Positions 50,481-60,400 of a stretch of DNA of 64,000 nucleotides are shown one piece after another. The notes beneath the pieces were generated by a model. That model worked only from the letters and a program-made list of their open reading frames with translations. It was not told the origin of the DNA and did no database searches. The DNA is from Formicarius rufipectus (lineage: Eukaryota > Chordata > Aves > Passeriformes > Formicariidae), in the NCBI GenBank assembly GCA_013399695.1, contig VXAU01000197.1:5085016-5149015 (forward strand). Direction: 5' to 3'. Every line of letters begins with the position of its first letter. Position 1 is the first letter of the stretch. The position numbers and the translations under genes are program-made.

Positions 50481-52060
50481 GGGTTTGTTGTTGTTTTAAT
50501 CCTTTCACTCTTTGATTACTTCAGCCTGGGTGGTGGTAAACATGCACAGGCTTTCAAGGCATTCCTGATTTTTGCAGCTGCAGAACCATTAAGCCTTTGC
50601 CTGTGTTCGTGCTTTCAAGGTCACCCATGATGCACAACTCAAGGCAACCCATCAGCTGCGTAAGAGCTGCTAATTTCCTTCATTTACTCTCCTGTTTTCG
50701 GAGAACTTGAGCAGCAGATCCAGCAGCTGCCTGTCAAAGCCCCGCTTTGTTCCTGGATGTCACCCAGGCTGGCGTGGGGAGAGGAGAGGTTGATTTGGCT
50801 GGGCTGCTCCCAAGGGACAAGCCACGACCCCTTGTTGGGGACCATCCCGCGCCCGCTTGTCCTCCCTGCGTTAGAACTTTGGTTGAGAATTGGAATAAAC
50901 AAACAACCGGAATGTGTCTGTTGGGCACAGTGACCCGTCGGAGCTTGTTCACACAGAGCTGAAGCCGTGGAAGGAAATCTGTCCGACGGGGTCTCTGCGA
51001 GAGGGTTTGCTGCCTGCTGTGGCACCACACGGCGCCGGGGCGGTGCCGAAAGCTCGCTGTGCGCAGCACGAAGGGATGCAGGAGCGTGGCAGGAGCTGGG
51101 GCTGACAGAAGGGTGCTGGATGCTGCTGGACTGACCTGACCCGCGTGTCCGGAGGTGGATGCTCTGGAGCGTTCGGCACAGCGTTGTCCTGCTCCTCGTT
51201 TCTCATGCCTCCCTCCCTGCACAGCTGGGCAGATGTTACTGCAGCTCTGTGCCTCAGTTTCTCTCAGTTTTAAAGGCAGGTGAATGCTGTTTGCGCCAAG
51301 GTGAGCAGTGAGGTTTAGCTCAGCCAGTCACCTGTGACCTCCTTCGAGGCTCCTCCAGGCGTGCCCTGCATGGGCTGAAACGAAGTGCTATTGTGCTGGT
51401 CAGAGGGAAAAGCCTTTAGCAGCAGCAATAATTATGAATATCTCTAACAAGGTGGCTTCTGGGCTTCATAGTGCAGCCCACAACAGCAGTGTGTCCCTTT
51501 TAAAAATGTGTCAAACAAGAGCAAAGGCAGAAAGTGCCCCATATATGTGTTTATTTGTTTGTTCCTTCCCCAGTGATCAATGACACTTTGATTCCTGTAG
51601 CAGCATCAAAGGATGTGGCTTGCTACTCAAGCCCTGGCTCAGAAAATAATTTGTGGATCCAGATGTCAGCTCTGCAGGAGCCTCCAGGCCCATTTGCTTG
51701 CCTGTGCCTTCTGCCAGAGTGGGTGCTGCCTGGAATGGGGAGTGCACAGGGATTCAGGGTGGTGTAGCTCAAGCTGGGGACATGGGAGTCTATTCCCTGC
51801 TAGTAGCTGGTGTTTTCTCTTGGTATGAGCAATGTTTGCTAGAACTGCCTTGGAAATCAAGGTATGTTTTTGCATTTAAGGGTTCAAGGCAGAATCCAAG
51901 GGAATGAAGACGTGGTGCAAGCCAGGCAGTGATCAGGGACTCTGTGTGCATCCCTTACCTCTGGTAACTGATTAAGAGAAGAAGACAGAAGTTAAAAAAT
52001 TGGATTGGTACTATTACAATCAAGAATCAAGCCCAATGAGTTTTCTCCTTGATAAACTAG

Positions 52061-52074
52061 AAAAAAAAAAAAAA
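52061..52074. repeat. Poly-A homopolymer (14 nt)
   Basis: Fourteen consecutive A with no recognisable retroposed gene upstream. Simple repeat. Confidence 0.75.
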
Positions 52075-53588
52075 GGCCACAAAGCTGAATGTAGCTGTGC
52101 TGGAGAAGCAGTTCTCCCTGTCCCAGATCCTGTTGCCTTCCCTCTAGCAGCTGTGCTTGATCTCTGAGTTGGTCCTGGTTGAAGACCCCTCACCCAAGGG
52201 TGCCCACATGCAGGTGAGAGGGATCCCCCAGCACACTGTTGGTACTGAGGTGCAGCCTCAGCAGTGGACTGCAGGGACCTGTGCTTCCCAGGACAGTGCT
52301 TGCCATGGGATCACTGTCATTCCAGTGTGTGCACTGCCTTGTCCAGTGGTGTAGCAAGAAGAGAGTTTAAAAAGAGAAAAGAGTTGATGCTTTGTGCGAT
52401 GCTCTCCATCCCTAAATTTAGCCCAGACCTGCCCAAGTCCTCTCTCTACGTGAGCTGCACCTTCTGCCCCTTCCCAAACAGTCCTGTTTGCTGCTGATTA
52501 TGCTGAGGGATTTACAGGGAGAAGAGATTTTCCCTTCCCACTGGCCAGGCAGGAGGGGAGTGAGGAAGCAGTGAGGGTGTCTCTTCATTCGGCTGAATCC
52601 CACAGAACGTACCTACATGAGACTGCTAAGCTCCTGATCAGTAATTACACACTGCAGCTCTGCCTTTAATCGGGATAAAAGACTTAAGGAAACTCCCTTG
52701 CCCCTGGTCTCTACCTTTTACCTAGAGATTTTATTGCTGTGAATGTTAGTAACAGGAACAGCCGCAGGAGCTCAGCTCTGGGGCTCGTGTGGGCCGTGGG
52801 AGCTCCTGCAGCCCTTCCAGCTCTGTTCACCTCTGGTGCTGCCTCTCTTTGAGCAGTTATCTCATGCTGCCTTTAGAAAGTAGAAAGAAGAAGAAAGCAG
52901 GGTGGTGTCTGGACAGACTCTGGGTTTGCGGTGGCCGGTTTCTTCCTTGAGGTCCTAATTCTGCAAGTGGCTGAACTCTCCTGACTGCTTGTTTGCAGCT
53001 TTGTTGGGCACGGCTCCAAGGAAGCCAGAGGTCGGGAGATAAGTGCTGCAAGCCCTGCTGTGATCCTGCCTCCTTATCAGCACCCCGGAGCCCGGGGTGA
53101 ACAACTGCTTGGGGGCATGTGTGCACCGACAGCCCCATCACTGCTGGCCCTCAGCACTGGGGTGCTCAGGGGGTGCCACCTCCTGCCATGCAGAGCTTGG
53201 CCTGACCCCCCTTGCTCTTGGGAACCCACTGGGGTTTTGCAGATCAACACATAAAAATAATGAAGCAGCAGCCTGGCCCATTGGTGGATGCAGAGCTGAG
53301 TGAGCATCTGCCCACCTGCCATGCTGAGCACACAGGGAAGGTTTGCAGAATTGGGAGTTTGTGAATTTAGTTCTCAGCCTTAGTCGGGTGTGGGTCAAGT
53401 TCCCTGTGTTGGAGGGTTTGTTTGTCTTTCTCTACGCTGGTGTGAGGTCCCAGATAACAGCATTTGCTGCAATTCCAGGTTAAGGTGGAAACTCTGTTGC
53501 AAACTCCTTTGGGAGTGGGGAAAGCCAGGCTATGTATTTTAGCCTCCTGGTTAATCGGATCTCATCTTTTTTTTTTCTCTCTTTCCAG

Positions 53589-53655
53589 AAACCAGGCAAT
53601 GCGGAAAAAGTTAATTTTGTACTTTAAGAGGAGAAATCATGCGCGCAAACAGTGG
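53589..53655 (+). CDS. NCOR2: NCOR2 coding exon 6 of window (basic KRRNHARKQW helix)
   Basis: The exon is 67 nt: one base completing Ile, then 22 codons from NQAMRKKL to HARKQW. The acceptor is TTTCCAG|AAACC and the donor GTGG|GTGAGT, ending in phase 0. It is equivalent to human residues about 273-294. The segment is strongly basic (RKK, KRR, ARK) and amphipathic. It belongs to a region almost invariant between birds and mammals and closely similar in NCOR1. I know no enzymatic function for it; it sits between the GPS2 coil and the HDAC3-activating domain. Confidence 0.97.
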
Positions 53656-56600
53656 GTGAGTGATTCCCTTAGACCTTATTTTATACGTATAAAGCCGTGT
53701 AATTTATTGTGTGAGAAAGAAAAGGATGATTTCCAGCAGAGAGGTGCTGGTGCTCAGTACTTTGCTTGTTGCATTGCTGTGGAATCTGTGCTTAAAATAA
53801 CAGGGATGTGAAGTAGAGGTCCCTGATCCTGCTGCAGGCAGCACCTCCCTCCGCAGTGCCCCCTGCAGAGCAAACACAGGGTTGGCTTAATCACAGCGGA
53901 GCCCGTCATTGATCTCAGAAAGCCTATTCACAGCATAAATGTCTATTCTGTGAGTAATTGAACCCTAAGAGAGGTGTGAAACAAGCTGACTCTGCTTCCG
54001 ATGAATGGTCTGGAGGCTGTTCTGACTCCTTCCAGCTGACCACAGAGCGATGTTCTAGGAATTTGTGGTTTAAAACAAAATTCAAGCTCTGCGCCGGTTT
54101 GTTTCTAGGCAGCTTTGCCTGCTAAGGAGTTCTGGTGTCCTTTAAGGAAATGGGTCTTGATTAGGTAAAGGGGCAAGGTGGGAGTGATTATGAGGCTTCA
54201 AGGACATTCATTGCAAGACCCGGTAAATAGAGAAAGTTCAAGTGGGTTTCACAGGATTTATATGGTTTTGGTGCTGACAGCTGTGGTCGTTGCTGGAGGG
54301 AGCTGGGAAGCAGAACCAGCACAGAGGGGGAAATGCCAGGACAGCCAGTGACCCCCACCAGAAAGGTGGCTTTTGTGGTGGCTTTTGGTTATGGGTGATT
54401 CAGCTCAGGATGCAGCACTTCATGTTTCATGTGGAAGATGTAAATACTGTCTCCTGACTCAGTATCTCTGCTCTGGGACAGGCTCAGGTGCTGGTGTCAG
54501 TGTTTTGTATTGCCAATGGTGCAGGTTTTCTCAATGTCTTTGGGGCTGGTTTTGGACGGAAGTGCTCCAACTGGGAGGAACTGTTGGAAAAATTCAAAAT
54601 AACAAGCCTGGGAAGTGGTTTGAAGGCTCTGGCTTTAAAAGTAGCTTTCAAGACAGACATCTCCAAGCCAGTAATCACATTATTTTCTTATTTATGGTGA
54701 ATAAAGGCATGTTCCTTTCCCGTGCTTTGCTTTTTCTCCCTGTTTTGTAGCGGTCTGCCAAAAGCCACAGATATTGCCCTCCATAGGAATGATCGTGTCT
54801 TCTGTCTCCAAATACACATTCATTTAGACTTTTCCATGATAAAACTTCTTCTGGGTCTCTATCAAGGGGTTACAGGACTTACATCTTCAGCAGGATGTGG
54901 TGTGGCAGTCAGATACTACTCAGGGCACCTTACCTGGCACAGCTGAGGACTTTTCCAGTAGTGGGAAGTGGATCGATATTCCCTTCCTCAAAACAGGGAT
55001 TGCAAAGCATTGTGTGGTTTTATTGGAATCCGGAGAGAAGCACCCAGGAGCTGCTTTCTGGTGAAAGTGGCTGGTTACTGTGCTAAACCTAGAGTGAGCT
55101 GCTCTGGGTGAATATCAAGGAGCTGGGGGTAAAAGGTTTAATTAGGCTGCAAGAGCAGAGTTCCTAAAATACAACTTGCAGTAAAGTCGCCTGTCATGCA
55201 AAATAGGTGAATTTCTGCCAGCCGGTTTATTCAGTGTCCTTGAAAGGGGATTTTTCAGTTTAGGGAAGCATTTTGCCTATTCTACAAAATAGGCAACATA
55301 CGGTTGCTGAATTTGCAAAGTGAATACATTTGCTGATTCTCTTTGCAAAATGGGTACGCTTAGCTATTTTTCTGCCTATTTTGTAGCAGACTCTATTTTT
55401 AGCAAAGCCCATCTACGTGCCAGCGTTTCTTTCTGGCTCTTTTACTTTCTGGGGTATTGTCACTGCTGAGGGCTGGCTGGAACAGGGTCAGACCTGGGTC
55501 ACTGCAGGGTCTGGCCCCCAGAGCCCCATTCCCAGGGGATCTGCAGGGCGTCCTCCTGCCTCCTCTGAGGTCAGCACAGCAGAAGACCTTTAATTGCCAT
55601 CCAGGTGATCCTGTAGAGATGGAATGGTGAATGGAGTTGTTCTGGGTGTGAGAGGTTTATCTGTATCAGCCAAGGGAACAAAACCGTGGGGCTTGCATAG
55701 AAATTGGACTGGTTCCTCCTGTCACCTTCAGTCCTCTCCTCCCCTCCAAAGAGCTGCTCCACTCCCTGGAGCTGTGAGAGCGTGGGCTGCGGGAGGGCTC
55801 GGGCTTGGCACAGCCCACAAACTGCCTTCAGCTGCTACGGCGGCGTTACTATTCATCCATTTTTAGATACACATGTCAGGTCCGATTTGGCTCGCCATCA
55901 CTTACTGGAGTGATTGAGAGGCTGATGGGCTGGAGAGTCCAGCTGGGAAGGGGAGCAGAGGAAGCACCGATGCTAAAAACCAGCACAGATGGTTGCTCAG
56001 GAATGGACTTGCCTGCTTAGGGCTTCTCACAGGATGCTTGGAGAAGGAATAGATACTTCTGTTCCTGATGCCTGACCGGGAGCTTCTCCTGATGGCAGAG
56101 CTGTGAAGATCTGGGGAGTTCACAGTGCTGTAAGGGGCCTGTAGTCTTGGCTTTTGGAGTATGCAAGAGGTTGCAGGGAGTGTGTGTCCTGGCTGGAGCA
56201 AAAAACGCTGGATGGGTATGCTGCATCCCAGCCCTGCTGCAGTGGGGTTTGAAGTTTCTGTTGCAGGAAGGATCTCTCAGCTCTGAGATGGGAAGGGACG
56301 TCAAGGAAGTGCTCAGCCAGTCCATTACAAAGCCGTGCTCAGGAGGGCTGAGCTGTGAGAGGGGAGCTTTTGTACTGGTGCCCTGCTGCGAGGGTGTGAG
56401 CTGATGGGGATACAGCAGTGTGACACTGATGTTGCTTTTTCCATCTGCAAATGCCAGTTCCTTAAAACAGGAATTCTGGATAAAGCTTTTGTCGAGTTGT
56501 TCCAAGGAGTGGAGGAAAAGGAGGAAGGAGAGCCACGCCACTGGCTGTGAAGCGGCCAGGGCTGTGCCAGGTGGCTCAGCTGGGACGGTGGCGATGCGGG

Positions 56601-58886
56601 ACCCAGCACTGGCTCGTTCCCACCAGGAATGACAAACCTTTCAAAGCCTCAAAGCTTCTCAGCAGACCAGGCCCTCGTGCTGGGCTGTCCCCCAGCCATG
56701 CTGTGGGCTGGCACACCGCACCAGGCACCGGCTGCCTCCTGGTGCTGAGGCTTCATAAACTTTGCAGTGTATTTTTAGCCTCTTCCCAAATGTGATGCTC
56801 TGAAAGCAGGAGGATGTAGCAGATTTGCTGGCAGGGTGAAGGCACTCGTTTTCAGGAGGCTGATGGCACTGCTTTGGGACGGGTGAAAATGCAGCAGCTG
56901 TGATTTCTCTCAGCTGCCGTGGGCTGTTGGTGTTACCTGTAGCTCCTCATCCACAGCACAAGATTCTCATGTAGCCTTTAGGGCATTTTAGTTTTTGTTC
57001 TCCTTCCTCACTTTCATGTTGTGGCCGTTTCCTTTAGCTCCTAATTAAACCCAAGCATCTCCTGTGCATCCATGCAGGGCAGGATAGTCTTTGGCTCCGG
57101 GCATGCAAATGGGAATTGATTTATTATCAAAGGAGAGTGTTAATCTGGCTCAGCTCTGGGGCTTGAGGTGCTTTGTCTGCTTCACATTGTTCAGGTGCCT
57201 TCAAAAGGCCATGAAGGTCTTTTGCTGTACTTGGATTATTGCCAGGTCCAGGATGGCTGGACCAAACCCATGTGACAGTATCAGCATGACACTGGCCAGA
57301 TGTTGCTGCAGGTGCCTGACACCAGCAACCGAGTTGGTTGCTGAGCTGCTGGTGTTTGGGGTCCATGGCACAACTGACTCAGCCTGGGGGTAACCCAGCT
57401 GCCTCCTGACCTGGAATTGGGTATTTCCATCAGTTTGGGGTTTTTTGTAACCTCTCCCTGTTTTATTTGGTGGCCAAGAGCAAGCAGGACGAGGGCAGAG
57501 CACAGCTGGCAGATCTTGCAGCCTCACACTTCCTTCCGGTTGTGGGGCAGTGGTGGCAAGAGATGAGTTTATTTCTTCGAAATGCAGATTCCCTGTGTCT
57601 CTGCTGTGGTGCCAGCAGAGCTGCCCATTCTAGAAACCAGTGTCAGGGCAGGAGTGACCTGGGGTTTGCCATTAAGAGTGACATCTGCTTTCGCTTCCTG
57701 ATTTGGGGCTTGGAAGGCATTTGTCTGACTCAAAATGAAACCTTAAATCCCCTCTGGTTGCCCAGCTGTTTTCACATGAGGCTGGGCACCATCACTGCTG
57801 CCACTGCAGCAGCTGACAGAGACCAGGCATCTTCCCAGTGTGGACCTCACCTGTCTGTGGGTGTTCTCCACTAGGAGGAGGGAGGAGCAATTCAGGGGGT
57901 GGTGGGAGGAGACTCATTTGTGGTGCAAATCACATTTTAAAGTAACCAGGCTGGTCCCTTAAATACCTGGCAGAAGTGCAGTGCTGGACCTGGTGGGTGA
58001 CTGGGTGGCTGTGCCGTGATGATGTCACCAAGGGGGATGTGGTGTGGAAACCCCTTGCAGCACTGCATTTTGGTGGAGCCTGGGTTTGCTGACAGTGGAG
58101 ATGTACTCATCCCACTCTTTGGCCAAAAACAAGGGGCAGCAGCTGGAAGAATACTTCTGGTTTCTAGGATGGTGTAGGAGCTGTGGGACATGATGCTGTG
58201 GCCAGGCCACCACGATGTATTGCCTTGGACAGGGGCTGGGTGCCTGGCTCTTGATTTCAGGGAGCCAGGCCCATTTGTGGAGCTGCCCCAATCCCATTGG
58301 TGTTGCCAAGAGGGAGTCTTGAGCACTGTGTGGGAAAGGCTGCCCACCCTGGGCACCATGGCAAGCTGCTGCTCAGCATGGTTTGCTGGTGGTTCTGAAA
58401 TTACCGCCTTTCACTCCCTGCTCACATTGGGGGGACCCGCTCTCCTGCCCACTCTGCCTCTTCCCAAGGTCAGGTGTCAGTCCCTTCTGGCTCAGTGGTC
58501 TCAGACAGGCACTGTGCTCTCTCCTGGTTCATGGAGCAGGGGCTCCTTCCCCAGCATGAGGCTTCTGGTTGCTGAATCAAGCACACAGTGGTCTGGAGGG
58601 TGTCCAGGCAAAAGATATGGGGTGGGCAAAGCTTTGCTGGGTGAGAGTCCTGCTTCCACCAAAGATGCTGGGTCTGCAAGGCAAGAGCCTGAGGGTACCT
58701 GTTGGCCTGTTTTGAAAATTCACCCTTGGGTTGGTCCCATATCCTGAAGCATGTCCATGTCCTAATAAACTGTATTTCTTTAAGCAACATGACTCATTCT
58801 CAGCCTGAGCAGCCATCGAGGGCCAGGCTCGGAGGAGCCACCCTTCCCAGGCACATCCTTGAGCTCCCTCTCTGCTGCCCTTTCAG
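53656..58886 (+). other. NCOR2: NCOR2 intron (5.2 kb, phase 0)
   Basis: It runs from GTGAGT at 53656 to CCTTTCAG at 58879-58886. Its clearest internal structure is a cluster of CAAAATAGG-like motifs and inverted repeats at 55190-55405. The rest is GC-rich intron with no supported gene. Confidence 0.85.
55190..55405. repeat. Cluster of inverted CAAAATAGG/CCTATTTTG motifs with MEF2-like site
   Basis: GCAAAATAGG is at 55198-55207. A hairpin has arms TTGCCTATT (55273-55281) and AATAGGCAA (55288-55296) with a 6-nt loop. CTACAAAATAGGCA (55282-55295) is matched perfectly in inverse by TGCCTATTTTGTAG (55373-55386). GCAAAATGGG lies at 55345-55354, and a consensus MEF2 motif, CTATTTTTAG, at 55393-55402. 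Either a degraded palindromic element or an A/T-rich enhancer cluster could explain this. Confidence 0.5.
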
Positions 58887-59059
58887 GAACAAAAGTTTTG
58901 CCAGCGCTATGACCAGCTGATGGAGGCCTGGGAAAAAAAGGTGGAGCGCATCGAAAATAACCCCCGGCGCCGTGCCAAGGAGAGCAAAGTGCGGGAATAC
59001 TATGAGAAGCAATTCCCAGAGATCCGGAAGCAGCGGGAACTGCAAGAGCGCATGCAGAG
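58887..59059 (+). CDS. NCOR2: NCOR2 coding exon 7 of window (charged helical region)
   Basis: The exon is 173 nt: 57 codons from EQKFCQRYDQLM to RELQERMQ, plus AG of a split Ser codon. The acceptor is CCTTTCAG|GAAC and the donor CAGAG|GTTAGA. It is equivalent to human residues about 295-352. A long, highly charged helix carries an aromatic EAWEKK, a basic NNPRRRAKESK patch and the REYYEKQFPEIRKQRE segment. Conservation with human is near complete as I recall. The donor has T at +3, weaker than the others. A second GT, 15 nt downstream (59075), would add five codons in frame; see findings. The shorter form is chosen because it matches human. Confidence 0.96.
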
Positions 59060-60303
59060 GTTAGAGGAGAAGCGGTAGGAAGGGGCTGAGCTGGTATCAG
59101 ACAGCCTTTCTTTTTTCTTTGGGAGTGGGTGTGGGGTTGGTTTGTGGGAGGAGTGGGCTGGGCTGGTTGTCAGTCCCTTTTCTCCCTCTCTAGTCCAAGG
59201 CAGAAGCCTTGCTGCTTTTTCCCCAGGGTGGCTCAGCACAGAACCAAAAGAAAGAAGAATGTCAGGAATGTGACTGCCTGTCTCACCTCTGCTGCTGGTC
59301 TCCCAGCTGGCCCTGTCAGAGCCAGAGGCAGCTCCCTTGTGCTGGCCAGGACAGCGCTAACTCCTGCCTTGCTGTTGGGCCCATATTAAGATGTACGAGA
59401 CTTGCAGATGCATTTGGTCATGTTGATGATTTAATACATGCACATGCTTTGATGGGAGCATGGGCAGGGAGAAGAAACATCTGCAGAGGTTGTTGGAATG
59501 GCTGCAAATGATATGAAGGGAGCAAAATGTCTCGCTGAAAGGGATGTCCCCTGTCTTTCCCATCCCCTATCCATTTTCCTCTCCTCATTGGAAGTGCAAT
59601 TGAGGTCATGTTGTTTCTTGCCAGGAGACAGAATTTCACAGTCTCCACCCTTTTTGCTGAAAACTCCCTGTCCTTCCCATTTCAGCCCTGGAATCTTGCC
59701 CAGGGACACCTGATGTGAGCAGAATCCAAATCCACTGCCAGCATCCCATCCTTGTACCCCACTAACAACTGGATGGATCCAAACTTCCTAACTGATGGCT
59801 TTATTTTATCTTAAACAGAAAGGGAGAAATGGTACTGAGAAATGTGTTGATTTTTTTATCTGCTTAATGAGAAAAGTTGTAATTCCTTGGAACGTGTAGT
59901 TCATACTGGGAGCAGGGAAGATGTCAATGGATGGGTTGGATTTAAAATTTCTTGCAGCATTGTCCAGCCAGATGTGATGGCACAGTGCTAATGGTTCAGT
60001 GATAAGACTTGATACCTTTGTGCCATTGCTGTGGTGGGATGAACTAGAGAAGATCCAGGGGAGAGTGTGGCTGGTTATGAAATGTGTTTGTATCCTAGCA
60101 GTCCAGAAAGTTGGCACAGGTAAGGAAGGTGGTTTGAGACTCTCGACTGTGAGCCCTAAACACAGGTACTGTTCCCACAGTGTGGGGTGGCCTGGGTGGA
60201 GTGTTGCGTTATGGCTATTACAGAGGTCAAGGTTGTCTTGAATGTGGTTTGCTGCTTATGAAATGGAGCATCAGTGCCTGAGTGTGTCACTGCCCTTTCC
60301 CAG
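59060..60303 (+). other. NCOR2: NCOR2 intron (1.2 kb, phase 2)
   Basis: This is the shortest intron of the window, from GTTAGA at 59060 to TTCCCAG at 60297-60303. The alternative donor GTAGGA at 59075 lies inside it, and its acceptor is the first AG of a tandem CAGCAG. No gene is seen inside. Confidence 0.85.
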
Positions 60304-60306
60304 CAG
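60301..60306 (+). promoter_or_regulatory. NAGNAG tandem splice acceptor (CAGCAG)
   Basis: Two AG acceptors three bases apart follow the tract CCCTTTCC. Use of the first gives MQ-S-RVGQRG, as in human NCOR2. Use of the second turns the split codon into AGG and gives MQ-RVGQRG, one residue shorter. Both keep the frame. Which one dominates cannot be told from DNA alone; the first is assumed. Confidence 0.7.
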
Positions 60307-60400
60307 GGTAGGACAGAGGGGCAGTGGTGGGCTCTCCATGTCAGCTGCACGCAGCGAGCACGAGGTGTCAGAAATCATCGACGGGCTCTCAGAACAAGAG
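60304..60400 (+). CDS. NCOR2: NCOR2 coding exon 8 of window (SEHEVSEIIDGL linker)
   Basis: The exon is 97 nt: C completes a split Ser codon, then 32 codons run from RVGQRGSGG to IDGLSEQE. The donor is AGAG|GTGAGA, phase 0. It is equivalent to human residues about 353-383. A flexible Gly/Ser stretch precedes the conserved ARSEHEVSEIIDGLSEQE motif just before the deacetylase-activating domain. The bird reads GSGGLSMS where I recall human GSGLSMS, so one Gly appears inserted. The acceptor lies in a CAGCAG tandem, so the first residue may vary. Confidence 0.96.

Larger units (their letters stand above)
43002..53588 (+). other. NCOR2: NCOR2 intron (10.6 kb, phase 2)
   Basis: It runs from GTAAGT at 43002 to TTTCCAG at 53582-53588. 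It contains an AATAAA 13 bp past the donor, a short TG run (43331-43345), an AT-rich candidate conserved block (43380-43790), an antisense open frame (46434-46796) discussed as a finding, a palindrome-rich AT block (50340-50480), a CpG-richer segment at about 50900-51200 and a 14-nt poly-A (52061-52074). No gene can be firmly called. Confidence 0.85.
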
